Positions 22,660 to 31,134 of a stretch of 31,224 nt of DNA are shown here, one piece after another. The notes beneath the pieces were generated by a model. It was not told the DNA's origin, ran no database searches, and was given only the letters and a program-made list of their open reading frames with translations. The first letter of the stretch is position 1. Every line of letters begins with the position of its first letter. Origin of the DNA: an uncultured Prevotella sp. (lineage in GTDB: Bacteria > Bacteroidota > Bacteroidia > Bacteroidales > Bacteroidaceae); the NCBI GenBank assembly GCA_900539625.1, contig UQCW01000028.1, positions 1 through 31,224 on the forward strand, read 5' to 3'. A program made the translations under genes and the position numbers.

Positions 22660-23976
22660 ATGTCAAAATTAGTAGCAATCGTTGGTCGTCCAAACGTTGG
22701 AAAGTCAACCTTGTTCAACAGACTGACGGGGACGCGTCAGGCCATCGTTAGCGATGAAGCCGGAACTACTCGCGATCGCCAATATGGCAAGTGCGAATGG
22801 GGAAAGCGGGAGTTTTCTCTGGTAGACACCGGCGGCTGGGTGGTCAACTCTGACGATATTTTCGAGGAGGAAATCCGCAAGCAGGTGATTCTTGCAACAC
22901 AGGAAGCCGACGTCATTTTGTTTCTCGTTGACGTGAAAAACGGAGAGACAGACTTGGACTTGCAGGTTGCAAAGATTCTCCGCCAAACAAAGGTGCCTGT
23001 CATCCTTTGTGCTAACAAGACAGACAACAACGAAGACAGATATAGCTCAGCTGAGTTCTATTCATTGGGACTTGGCGAGCCATTCTGCATCTCGGCTGCA
23101 ACGGGAAGCGGAACGGGCGATCTTTTGGACGAAATTCTCAATAAAATGGGCCCAGAAGACAATGGTAACGATGAGGACAACAGCATTCCGCGTTTCTCTG
23201 TCGTTGGCCGTCCAAATGTCGGAAAGAGCAGCATCATCAATGCCTTTATTGGGGAAGACCGCCATATCGTCACAGACATTGCCGGCACAACGCGCGACAG
23301 CATCTTGACGCGCTACACCAAATTCGGCTTTGACTTCTTCTTGGTTGACACTGCTGGTATCCGCAAGAAAAACAAGGTGACGGAGGATTTGGAATTTTAT
23401 TCCGTCATGCGCTCCATTCGTGCCATCGAAAATTCAGATGTCTGCATTCTTCTTTTGGATGCCACGCGCGGAATTGAAGGACAGGACATGAACATTTTCC
23501 AGGTCATACAGCGAAACAATAAGGGATTGGTTGTAGTGGTCAACAAATGGGACTTGGTTGAAGACAAATCCCAGCAAGCCATTTCTCATTTTGAGAATGC
23601 CATTCGAAGCCGCATGGCACCGTTTTCTGATTTCCCCATCGTTTTTGCATCGGCGCTCACGAAGCAGCGTATCTTCAAGGTGCTTGAAATGGCAAAGGAG
23701 GTGTTCTTAAACAGACAGCGCCGCGTCAGCACATCGAAACTCAACGAAGAGATGTTGCCGCTCATCGAGTCTTATCCGCCACCTTCAATCAAGGGAAAAT
23801 ACATCAAGATTAAATATTGTGCGCAGATTCCAGAGACGCAGATACCATCATTCGTCTTCTATGCCAATTTGCCGCAATACATCAAGGAGCCATACCGTCG
23901 TTTCTTGGAAAACAAAATTCGCGAGCGTTGGAATTTCAGCGGAACGCCCATTAATATTTTTATACGACAAAAATAA
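22660..23976 (+). CDS. der: GTPase Der (EngA)
   Basis: 438 residues with two tandem G domains, the mark of Der: G1 GRPNVGKS at 9-16 with DTGG and NKTD, and the second GRPNVGKS at 183-190 with DTAG and NKWD. An acidic linker (NGNDEDNS) joins them, and the C-terminal ~90 residues form the KH-like domain (ESYPPPSIKGKYIKIKYCAQ; NKIRERWNFSGTPI). Der is needed for 50S subunit assembly. It lies between era and a small lipoprotein gene 8 bp downstream. Confidence 0.97.
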   Translation: MSKLVAIVGRPNVGKSTLFNRLTGTRQAIVSDEAGTTRDRQYGKCEWGKREFSLVDTGGWVVNSDDIFEEEIRKQVILATQEADVILFLVDVKNGETDLDLQVAKILRQTKVPVILCANKTDNNEDRYSSAEFYSLGLGEPFCISAATGSGTGDLLDEILNKMGPEDNGNDEDNSIPRFSVVGRPNVGKSSIINAFIGEDRHIVTDIAGTTRDSILTRYTKFGFDFFLVDTAGIRKKNKVTEDLEFYSVMRSIRAIENSDVCILLLDATRGIEGQDMNIFQVIQRNNKGLVVVVNKWDLVEDKSQQAISHFENAIRSRMAPFSDFPIVFASALTKQRIFKVLEMAKEVFLNRQRRVSTSKLNEEMLPLIESYPPPSIKGKYIKIKYCAQIPETQIPSFVFYANLPQYIKEPYRRFLENKIRERWNFSGTPINIFIRQK

Positions 23977-23984
23977 AACGTCTC

Positions 23985-24404
23985 ATGAGAAAGGTCTTGA
24001 CAGTTATTGGTTTGAACCTGTTGCTCATGATGTCGTGTGCTGATAGCAAATTAAAGGAGGAGTCTGTTTCAGACGTTCCTCCTTATTTTGTATCTGCCGA
24101 CGACGTAAAGCAAATCTACGGATTCTATGTGGCTGGAGATTATGCTTCATATATAGAATGTATGATGCAGAGCGCGGAAATGACGCCAGATTATAAAGCG
24201 CAAATGCTTGTCTTGTTGAAGCAACACGCGGCAGACCAGAAAAAAGAGGCTGGCGACGTAAAAAGCGTTGAAGTTGCCCGCCTCGTGCCATACAACAAGG
24301 GGAATGGGGCAGAGGCTTACTTGAATGTCACTTATGAAAAGGGGGCGACAGAAGAAGTTATGCTCCAATTGGTGTATGACGGCAGTAGATGGAGATTGCG
24401 CTGA
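23985..24404 (+). CDS. Small lipoprotein downstream of der
   Basis: 139 residues with a short signal (MRKVLTVIGLNLLLMMSC) ending in lipobox-like LMMSC, Cys18 lipidated. The mature part has a compact alpha/beta composition: DVKQIYGFYVAGDYASYIECM, KAQMLVLLKQHAADQ, then strands ending VMLQLVYDGSRWRLR. This pattern resembles small NTF2/DUF4878-like lipoproteins, where the closing strand reads W-R/K-I/L. The match is by eye only. It is 8 bp after der and surely on the same transcript. Function unknown, envelope location inferred. Confidence 0.8.
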   Translation: MRKVLTVIGLNLLLMMSCADSKLKEESVSDVPPYFVSADDVKQIYGFYVAGDYASYIECMMQSAEMTPDYKAQMLVLLKQHAADQKKEAGDVKSVEVARLVPYNKGNGAEAYLNVTYEKGATEEVMLQLVYDGSRWRLR

Positions 24405-24423
24405 TACTTCTGTTTTCTGCATG

Positions 24424-24523
24424 GGTATTGTTGAATAACGTTGAATACCTTCTTACCTACTTGTCATTACATGTTTCCACTGAAAGCCGAATCCATCCCC
24501 ATCTCTCGTCCTGATGGGGGATG
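24424..24523 (+). terminator. Two hairpins downstream of the era-der-lipoprotein operon
   Basis: GGTATT (24424-24429) pairs with AATACC (24444-24449), and CATCCCCATC (24494-24503) pairs with GATGGGGGATG (24513-24523, one bulge). The second stem is GC-rich but lacks a T-tract. One of them probably ends the operon that starts before era. Confidence 0.4.
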
Positions 24524-24611
24524 ATTCCTGCTCTGTAGAAAACGTTTGGTGCTAAACAGAAAATCCAGAGTCACGACTTTATGGCGAACGCCGTCCCAGA
24601 CGCAGTTGTGC

Positions 24612-24692
24612 CTCGCCCCAGATTCGGTCGTCTCTCGCCCCGCGTTCGGTCGTCTCTCGCCCCGCGTTCGGTCGTCTCTCGCCCCGCGTTCG
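24612..24692. repeat. 22-bp GC-rich tandem repeat, 3.7 units
   Basis: The unit CTCGCCCCGCGTTCGGTCGT+CT occurs at 24612-24633 (two mismatches), 24634-24655, 24656-24677 and, partial, 24678-24692. It is far more G/C-rich than its flanks. As 22 is not a multiple of three, the open frames crossing it on both strands are by-products, not genes. Confidence 0.85.
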
Positions 24693-25162
24693 ATAAAAGG
24701 TATAGGATCTGGATTGGCTTGTTATGGTTGCAGTTTTTTATATCTGTATGGCGTTCACACAAACAGCAAGGCATCAAAGCACATCGTTAGCGAGAAATAT
24801 GCTTTCAAATGGCTTCAGACGCTCGTAATTTTGTATTCGTGTGGACATTATGTCATGTTTTTTCAATATCTTTGCAGAGTTTAAGACATCAGTATTTAGC
24901 GCTGTTGGACATCGGGCGTTGAAGAGGTGTTCAATTTCCAGTTACGGCCATGATTCTCCTTCGGTTTCCTCGCGTGAATCGCGGCGGAAGAAGGTGCAAC
25001 CCGTAATATGTTTTGGAAATTGGCTTTCGTCTTAATGCCCGTTTAAGCGTGGTGGATATGCTGTCTTGTGCTTGAAAAACAAATCATTGTCCGTGTCGTA
25101 CACATTGACATGAGGCATTTAGTAAGAAGAAATTTTTGACGAAATAATCGATTATTAATAAT
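24693..25162. other. Gene-free leader region upstream of nqrA
   Basis: No frame on either strand looks like a gene; a 64-codon frame from 24841 lacks any recognisable feature. It holds one -7 promoter element (24867-24874). The ~290 bp from there to nqrA have no clear strong hairpin or known riboswitch. Confidence 0.45.
24867..24874 (+). promoter_or_regulatory. Candidate -7 element (TATCTTTG) of the nqr operon
   Basis: An exact TAnnTTTG match, the only one seen upstream of nqrA. It would give a leader of about 285 nt. No TTG at the usual -33 distance. Confidence 0.45.
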
Positions 25163-26518
25163 ATGGAACGGTTGTACAAAATCAGAAAAGGGTTAGATCT
25201 TAACCTAAAGGGAGAGGCCGCTATGAAAATGCAGCCTTTAGAATTGGCAGAAACCTATGCCATTTCCCCGACAGACTTTACAGGCGTCGTTCCTCGTTTG
25301 TCAGTGAAAGAAGGTGAGCATGTCCAAGCGGGCGATGCTCTTTTCATTGACAAAGCGACAGAACGCATCAAGTTTGTATCGCCCGTAAGCGGGGAAGTTG
25401 TCGCCATTGTTCGTGGCGAGCGTAGAAAATTGCTCGATATCGTGATTAAAGCCGATAAGCAGCAGAGTTACAAAGAATTTGGTGCTGTGGACGCTGACGC
25501 AATGAATGGCGAAGACGTGTTGAACCTCTTGTTGGAGTCTGGCCTGTTTGCATTCTTCATGCAGCGTCCGTATGATGTGGTGGCTTCGCCGGCAGACAAG
25601 CCCAAAGCCATCTTCGTTTCCGCTTTCAGCAAGATGCCTTTGGCAGCAGACTTTTCGTTTGTGGTTAAAGGACACGAAGGCGCGTTTAAAAGCGGTTTGA
25701 ATTTGCTTTCAAAGTTGGCAAAGGTTCATTTGGGCATCTGTCCAGAACAGGAAGGCGCTTCTTTCATTCCGACAAAGAATGTCGAAGTCAGTGTTTTCTC
25801 TGGTCCTAACCCAGCCGGAAACGTCGGTGTGCAGATCAATCATGTGTCTCCTGTCAACAAGGGAGAAGTGGTTTGGACGCTCGACCCGAACGTCGTTGTT
25901 ATGATTGGCCATCTTCTTGAAACCGGACACGTTGACTTGACGCGCCGCGTTGCAGTTGCCGGTTCTTTGGTGAGTGCGCCTCAGTATGTAGAAACAAAAA
26001 TCGGTACGCCTCTGAAGCACGTGCTGAAGGGATTGACCGATGTGTCAAACGCCCATGCACGCATCATCAACGGCAATCCGCTCGTTGGAAAGAAATCTTC
26101 TTCTGAAGGGTTCTTGGGTGCGTTTTCAAAGGAAATCTGTGTGATTCCGGAAGGCGACGATGTGCATGAAGCATTTGGCTGGATTGCCCCACGCTTCAAA
26201 GATTTCTCAACGAACCACAGTTACTTCTCATGGCTTTTCGGAAAGTCGCGCAAATATGACCTCGACTGCCGCATCAAGGGCGGACAGCGTCACATGATCA
26301 TGAGCTGCGAATATGAGAGTGTGTTCCCGATGGACATTTATCCAAGCTATCTTGTCAAGGCCATCATCACGGGCGACATTGACAAGCAGGAAGAGCTGGG
26401 TATTTATGAAGTTGCTCCAGAGGATTTCGCCGTGGCAGAATTTGTTGACTCTTCCAAACTCGAACTGCAGCGTATCGTGCGTGAAGGTCTCGACATATTA
26501 AGAAAAGAAAATGCCTAA
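25163..26518 (+). CDS. nqrA: Na+-translocating NADH:quinone reductase subunit A
   Basis: 451 residues starting KIRKGLDLNLKGEA after a four-residue lead, the NqrA N-terminus. Early segments ISPTDFTGVVPRLSVKEGEHVQAGD and VSPVSGEVVAI form the biotinyl/lipoyl-like hybrid motif seen in NqrA and RnfC. NqrA is the cytoplasmic peripheral subunit of the six-subunit Nqr complex, which passes electrons from NADH to quinone and pumps Na+. First gene of the operon; nqrB follows 17 bp later. No membrane segments, as expected. Confidence 0.95.
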   Translation: MERLYKIRKGLDLNLKGEAAMKMQPLELAETYAISPTDFTGVVPRLSVKEGEHVQAGDALFIDKATERIKFVSPVSGEVVAIVRGERRKLLDIVIKADKQQSYKEFGAVDADAMNGEDVLNLLLESGLFAFFMQRPYDVVASPADKPKAIFVSAFSKMPLAADFSFVVKGHEGAFKSGLNLLSKLAKVHLGICPEQEGASFIPTKNVEVSVFSGPNPAGNVGVQINHVSPVNKGEVVWTLDPNVVVMIGHLLETGHVDLTRRVAVAGSLVSAPQYVETKIGTPLKHVLKGLTDVSNAHARIINGNPLVGKKSSSEGFLGAFSKEICVIPEGDDVHEAFGWIAPRFKDFSTNHSYFSWLFGKSRKYDLDCRIKGGQRHMIMSCEYESVFPMDIYPSYLVKAIITGDIDKQEELGIYEVAPEDFAVAEFVDSSKLELQRIVREGLDILRKENA

Positions 26519-26535
26519 AATTCATAACAACATTT

Positions 26536-27699
26536 ATGATACAAAAATTTTTAGATAAGGTTAGACCGAATTTTGAAGACGGTGGCAAACTGAAAGCTTT
26601 CCGTTCTGTCTTCGAGGGCGTCGAAACATTTCTGATGGTGCCGAATGCCACTTCTAAAACTGGAGTAAGCATTCATGATGCCATTGATTCAAAGCGAATC
26701 ATGTCTTTCGTGGTCATCGCTCTTTTGCCAGCATTGTTGTTCGGCATGTATAATATTGGTTATTGGCACTATCATCAGGCTGAATTGGAAGCCAGCATGC
26801 TGACAATGTTCCTCTATGGTTTGGTGGTCATGCTGCCAAAAATCGTGGTTTCTTATGCTGTTGGCCTCGGCATTGAGTTCGTGGTTGCCCAGTGGAAGCA
26901 CGAGGAAATCCAGGAAGGTTATCTTGTGAGCGGTTTGCTTATTCCGATGATTGTGCCTGTTGATTGTCCGTTATGGATGATGGCCGTTGCGGTGGCTTTT
27001 GCCGTTATTTTCGCTAAGGAAATTTATGGCGGAACGGGTATGAATATTTTCAACCCTGCTCTCATCGCCCGTGCATTCCTCTTCTTTGCCTATCCTTCAA
27101 AGATGAGCGGTGATACGGTATGGATTAATCACGATGCTGTGTTCGGACTTGGCAAAACTTTGACCCCCGACGCTTACACCATGGCAACGCCTCTTGGTGA
27201 AGCAGCTTCAGGCCATGCAATTTCGACCGACTTCACCAGCATGATTACCGGTTTGATGCCAGGTTCCATTGGTGAAACAAGTGTCATCGCCATTGCCATC
27301 GGTGCCTTCATTCTGTTGTGGACGCGAATTGCCTCATGGCGTACCATGCTCAGCGTTTTCGTGGGCGGAGCTTTGGTGGGCTATCTCTTCAATATCTCGG
27401 GTCTTGACAGTGGTGTGGCGCAGATTCCTTGGTATGAACACCTCGTTCTTGGCGGTTTCTGCTTCGGTGCCGTCTTTATGGCAACAGACCCAGTGACGAG
27501 TGCCCGCACTCAGAACGGCAAATTTGTTTATGGCTTCCTAATCGGTGCTTTGGCCATTACAATCCGTGTGCTCAATCCTGGTTTCCCAGAAGGCATGATG
27601 CTTGCCATTCTCTTTATGAATATGTTTGCTCCGCTTATCGACTATTGCTTCGTGCAGCGCAACATCAGCAAGCGTGCCCGTCGTGCTAAACAACAATAA
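26536..27699 (+). CDS. nqrB: Na+-translocating NADH:quinone reductase subunit B
   Basis: 387 residues with about ten membrane helices (for example RIMSFVVIALLPALLFGMY, MMAVAVAFAVIFA, VIAIAIGAFILLW). The covalent FMN site is DAYTMATPL at 212-220, with T218 as the attachment residue; the position before A-T is Met rather than the common Gly of the ApbE motif Dxx[ST]gAT. NqrB carries FMN, riboflavin and the quinone/Na+ path. nqrC follows after 14 bp. Confidence 0.95.
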   Translation: MIQKFLDKVRPNFEDGGKLKAFRSVFEGVETFLMVPNATSKTGVSIHDAIDSKRIMSFVVIALLPALLFGMYNIGYWHYHQAELEASMLTMFLYGLVVMLPKIVVSYAVGLGIEFVVAQWKHEEIQEGYLVSGLLIPMIVPVDCPLWMMAVAVAFAVIFAKEIYGGTGMNIFNPALIARAFLFFAYPSKMSGDTVWINHDAVFGLGKTLTPDAYTMATPLGEAASGHAISTDFTSMITGLMPGSIGETSVIAIAIGAFILLWTRIASWRTMLSVFVGGALVGYLFNISGLDSGVAQIPWYEHLVLGGFCFGAVFMATDPVTSARTQNGKFVYGFLIGALAITIRVLNPGFPEGMMLAILFMNMFAPLIDYCFVQRNISKRARRAKQQ

Positions 27700-27713
27700 A
27701 TAAAGCCACAGTC

Positions 27714-28403
27714 ATGAAATTAAATACGAATAGCAATACATATACGATACTTTACGCCAGCGGCGTGGTTATCGTTGTAGCCTTCTTGCTGGCTTTTGTT
27801 TCTTCTGCGCTGAAGGAACCATCTGAGGCCAACGAACGAATTGACCAGCAGAAGCAAATTCTTGCATCTCTGAATCTGACTCCAGAGAAATCTGAGGTGG
27901 AATCTCTCTATAAGCAGGTTGTTAAAGCTGACCCCATCGTTAACGAAAAGGGTGACGAGGTAAAGCCTGATGGCGGCTTCACGGTGAAGCGTAAGGATAT
28001 CTCAGCAGAGAATCTCCCAGTGTTTGTTTGTGAGGTGAATGGTGAGAAGAAATATGTTCTCCCTCTCGTTGGCAAAGGTCTTTGGGGTTCCATCTGGGGC
28101 TATCTTGCTGTAAACGACGATTGCGAAACCGTTTATGGTGCATTTTTCAGCCACGAAAGTGAAACGGCTGGTTTGGGTGCCCTCATTGCAGAGAAGAGCT
28201 TCCAGGACGAATTTAAGGGACAGAAATTGCAGGACGAAAAAGGAAATTACCTTTCCGTCGTGAAGTTCGGTGCCAAAAGAGAACATCCGGAAGTGGAGTG
28301 CGATGGCATCTCAGGTGCTACGCTCACTTCAAATGGTGTCACCAACATGCTTCGTGAATACTTGGCAATGTATAAGAATTATTTGTTGAAACTGAAAAAA
28401 TAA
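27714..28403 (+). CDS. nqrC: Na+-translocating NADH:quinone reductase subunit C
   Basis: 229 residues: one N-terminal membrane helix (about 12-32) and a periplasmic FMN-binding domain ending in DGISGATLTSNGV (197-209), where T203 receives FMN through a phosphoester made by ApbE. GLWGSIWGYLAV and HESETAGLGA are also conserved. It transfers electrons between the NqrD/E iron-sulfur site and NqrB. No apbE gene is in the window. nqrD follows after 12 bp. Confidence 0.95.
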   Translation: MKLNTNSNTYTILYASGVVIVVAFLLAFVSSALKEPSEANERIDQQKQILASLNLTPEKSEVESLYKQVVKADPIVNEKGDEVKPDGGFTVKRKDISAENLPVFVCEVNGEKKYVLPLVGKGLWGSIWGYLAVNDDCETVYGAFFSHESETAGLGALIAEKSFQDEFKGQKLQDEKGNYLSVVKFGAKREHPEVECDGISGATLTSNGVTNMLREYLAMYKNYLLKLKK

Positions 28404-28415
28404 AAGCAGATACAC

Positions 28416-29045
28416 ATGAGTCAATTATTTTCAAAAGACAATAAGCAAGTGTTTCTTGCTCCGTTGAACCTCGACAATCCGATTCTTGTACAGGTTCTCG
28501 GCATCTGTTCGGCGCTCGCTGTAACCGCTCAGTTGGAGCCGGCCATTGTTATGGGACTCTCTGTAACAGTCATCACGGCCTTCAGCAACGTCATCATTTC
28601 TCTCATCCGTAAAACCATTCCCAACCGCATTCGTATCATCATTCAGCTGGTCGTTGTGGCTGCCTTGGTGACAATCGTCAGCATGGTGCTGAAAGCTTTT
28701 GCTTATGATGTCAGCGTGAAACTGAGTGTGTATATCGGTCTTATCATTACCAACTGTATTTTGATGGGACGTCTCGAGGCGTTTGCCATGATGAACGGAC
28801 CGTGGGAAAGTTTTCTCGATGGTATCGGAAACGGTCTTGGCTATGCTTACATCTTGGTTGTCATCGGCGCGGTGCGTGAACTCTTTGGCGCAGGCACATT
28901 GCTCGGCTTCCCAATCATCCCTCAGTGTGCATACGATGCTGGATATGTCAACAACGGCATGATGACGATGCCTGCCATGGCCATGATTCTCCTTGGCTGC
29001 GTGATCTGGGCACATCGGGCCATGAATAAAGAAGAGAAGAAGTAA
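28416..29045 (+). CDS. nqrD: Na+-translocating NADH:quinone reductase subunit D
   Basis: 209 residues, six predicted membrane helices, highly similar in plan to NqrE. Cys31 (VLGICSALAV) and Cys114 (IITNCILMG) correspond to the pair that, with two cysteines of NqrE, holds the membrane-embedded [2Fe-2S] cluster known from structures of Vibrio Nqr. The next gene starts 73 bp downstream across a hairpin. Confidence 0.95.
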   Translation: MSQLFSKDNKQVFLAPLNLDNPILVQVLGICSALAVTAQLEPAIVMGLSVTVITAFSNVIISLIRKTIPNRIRIIIQLVVVAALVTIVSMVLKAFAYDVSVKLSVYIGLIITNCILMGRLEAFAMMNGPWESFLDGIGNGLGYAYILVVIGAVRELFGAGTLLGFPIIPQCAYDAGYVNNGMMTMPAMAMILLGCVIWAHRAMNKEEKK

Positions 29046-29050
29046 GACTC

Positions 29051-29084
29051 TTCAGCTTCGAAGGAACAGCCTTTGAAGCCTGAA
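29051..29084 (+). other. Hairpin between nqrD and nqrE
   Basis: TTCAGCTTCGAAGG (29051-29064) pairs with CCTTTGAAGCCTGAA (29070-29084) with one bulge and one mismatch. It sits in the longest gap inside the operon (73 bp) and has no T-tract, so it may mark RNA processing or a stability boundary rather than an end of transcription. Confidence 0.5.
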
Positions 29085-29118
29085 TAAAACAAACTCAAAC
29101 ACTATCACAAATCTCAAT

Positions 29119-29745
29119 ATGGAACATACATTGAGCTTATTTGTCCGCTCTATTTTCGTGGACAATATGATATTTGCTTCCTTCCTGGGCATGTGCTCTT
29201 ATTTGGCTGTGAGCAAAAACGTGAAAACTTCCTTAGGTTTGGGCATCGCCGTTACCTTCGTGTTGTTCGTCACGGTCCCTGTCGACTATCTGCTCCAAAC
29301 CAAGGTGCTGTCTGAGGATGGCATTTTCGGTATCGACCTCACCTATTTGTCTTTCATCCTTTTCATCGCGGTGATTGCAGGTATTGTGCAGTTGGTGGAA
29401 ATGATAGTGGAACGATTCTCCCCTGCGTTGTATAGCGCTCTGGGTATTTTCCTTCCGCTCATCGCTGTAAACTGTGCCATCATGGGAGCCAGTCTTTTCA
29501 TGCAGCAGCGCATTCAGATGGACCCTGCCACCAGTTCGCAAGCCATCGGCAGCATTGGCGATGCCCTTGTTTATGCCATCAGTTCTGGTATTGGTTGGAC
29601 TTTGGCAATTGTTGGTCTTGCTGCTATCCGTGAAAAAATGGCCTATACCGATGTGCCAAAGCCCCTTCGTGGTCTCGGCATCACATTCATCACGGTTGGA
29701 TTGATGGCTATGGCCTTCATGTGCTTCTCAGGACTTGACATCTAA
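29119..29745 (+). CDS. nqrE: Na+-translocating NADH:quinone reductase subunit E
   Basis: 208 residues with six membrane helices, opening MEHTLSLFVRSIFVDNMIFA. Cys26 (FLGMCSYLAVS) and Cys119 (IAVNCAIMGAS) are the partners of the NqrD cysteines in the shared [2Fe-2S] cluster. NqrD and NqrE form an inverted-topology pair at the heart of the complex. nqrF starts 35 bp later. Confidence 0.95.
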   Translation: MEHTLSLFVRSIFVDNMIFASFLGMCSYLAVSKNVKTSLGLGIAVTFVLFVTVPVDYLLQTKVLSEDGIFGIDLTYLSFILFIAVIAGIVQLVEMIVERFSPALYSALGIFLPLIAVNCAIMGASLFMQQRIQMDPATSSQAIGSIGDALVYAISSGIGWTLAIVGLAAIREKMAYTDVPKPLRGLGITFITVGLMAMAFMCFSGLDI

Positions 29746-29780
29746 ACATTTAAGGAACTATCTAAAGAACACAAATAACG

Positions 29781-31049
29781 ATGAACATTAATTTCATTAT
29801 AGCGAGCATCGGTGTCTTCCTGGTCATCATCCTTTTGCTCGTGGCCATCTTGCTCATTGCCAAGCGTTATCTCACTCCGTCAGGAAACGTTACGCTGACA
29901 TTGAATGGCAAGGAGAAAATTTCTGTGTCTCAAGGATCAAGCCTTCTGTCAACATTGTCTGAAAACGGAATCTATCTTTCTTCAGCGTGTGGTGGTAAGG
30001 GTTCTTGCGGACAGTGCAAATGCCAGGTCGTTGAAGGCGGTGGTGATATCCTCGATTCTGAAAAGAGCCATTTCACGCGTAAGCAGGTGAAAGAACACTA
30101 TCGTCTGGGATGCCAGTGCAAGGTGAAGGGCGACCTCTCGGTTGTGGTGCCAGATTCGGTTCTTGGTGTTAAGGAATATGAGTGTACTGTCATTTCTAAC
30201 AAGAACGTGGCAACATTCATCAAGGAATTTAAGGTGCAGCTTCCTGCTGGCGCCCACATGGATTTCTTGCCAGGTTCATACGCACAAATCAAGATTCCTG
30301 CGTTCTCTATGGATTATGACAAGGATATTGATAAGAGCCTCATTGGTGATGAATATCTTCCGGCATGGCAGAAGTTTGGCCTCTTCCCTTTGAAGTGTGT
30401 CAATACAGAACCAACCGTGCGTGCTTATTCAATGGCTAACTATCCTGCAGAAGGCGATGTCTTCATGCTGACCGTGCGTATTGCCACTCCGCCGTTTAAG
30501 GCCGATCGTAGCGGATTCATGGATGTCAACCCAGGTATTGCTTCTTCATACATCTTCACTCTCAAACCGGGTGATAAGGTGATCATGAGCGGTCCTTATG
30601 GTGATTTCCATCCGCACTTCGATTCCAAGAAGGAAATGATTTGGGTCGGCGGTGGTGCTGGAATGGCTCCTCTTCGTGCTCAGATTATGCACATGACGCG
30701 TACATTGAATTGCCGTGATCGCGAATTGCATTATTTCTATGGAGCACGTGCTTTGAATGAAGTCTTCTATCTTGACGACTTCCATCAGTTGGAGAAGGAT
30801 TTCCCGAACTTCCACTTCCATCTTGCTCTCGACCGTCCGGATCCTGCAGCAGATGCAGCAGGAGTGAAGTACACTGCAGGTTTTGTTCATCAGGTGATGT
30901 ACAACACCTACTTGAAGGATCACGAAGCTCCAGAAGACATCGAATACTACATGTGCGGTCCTGGCCCTATGTCAAAGGCCGTTGTCGGTATGCTTGATGG
31001 TCTTGGAGTTGAGCCAGAAAGTATTATGTACGACAATTTTGGTGGGTAA
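29781..31049 (+). CDS. nqrF: Na+-translocating NADH:quinone reductase subunit F
   Basis: 422 residues: one N-terminal membrane helix (about 5-27), a plant-type ferredoxin domain with C70, C76, C79 and C111 (ACGGKGSCGQCKC ... LGCQC), an FAD domain with RAYSMANYP (214-222) and an NAD(H) domain with VGGGAGMAPLRAQ (289-301) and a closing YMCGPGPM and MYDNFGG. It takes electrons from NADH to FAD and the [2Fe-2S] centre, the entry point of the pump. Last gene of the operon, ending at a strong palindromic terminator. Confidence 0.96.
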   Translation: MNINFIIASIGVFLVIILLLVAILLIAKRYLTPSGNVTLTLNGKEKISVSQGSSLLSTLSENGIYLSSACGGKGSCGQCKCQVVEGGGDILDSEKSHFTRKQVKEHYRLGCQCKVKGDLSVVVPDSVLGVKEYECTVISNKNVATFIKEFKVQLPAGAHMDFLPGSYAQIKIPAFSMDYDKDIDKSLIGDEYLPAWQKFGLFPLKCVNTEPTVRAYSMANYPAEGDVFMLTVRIATPPFKADRSGFMDVNPGIASSYIFTLKPGDKVIMSGPYGDFHPHFDSKKEMIWVGGGAGMAPLRAQIMHMTRTLNCRDRELHYFYGARALNEVFYLDDFHQLEKDFPNFHFHLALDRPDPAADAAGVKYTAGFVHQVMYNTYLKDHEAPEDIEYYMCGPGPMSKAVVGMLDGLGVEPESIMYDNFGG

Positions 31050-31070
31050 CAAAGCTGCCAAGATGAATTT

Positions 31071-31126
31071 TACTATAAACGCAAGAAAGCCGCTGAATAT
31101 TCAGCGGCTTTCTTGCATTTATAGTA
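31071..31126. terminator. Long bidirectional terminator between nqrF and a convergent gene
   Basis: A perfect 18-bp palindromic arm (31081-31098 with 31099-31116) is extended after one mismatch by nine further pairs (31071-31079 with 31118-31126). The core is GCAAGAAAGCCGCTGAAT and its complement. It serves nqrF on the plus strand and the partial gene on the minus strand. There is no unpaired T-tract beyond the T-rich arm. Confidence 0.85.
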
Positions 31127-31134
31127 GTACTCTC

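Noticed and set aside
24612..24692. CRISPR array
   Set aside because: The units are contiguous with no spacers, and there are no cas genes in the window.
24546..24884. Overlapping open frames on both strands over the GC-rich repeat (Arg/Ser/Leu-rich proteins)
   Set aside because: The frames exist because a 22-bp unit without stops is repeated; the products are low-complexity and have no start context or homology that I recognise.
24841..25035. 64-codon frame upstream of nqrA as a leader peptide
   Set aside because: It begins upstream of the -7 promoter element and shows no run of regulatory codons or protein-like features.
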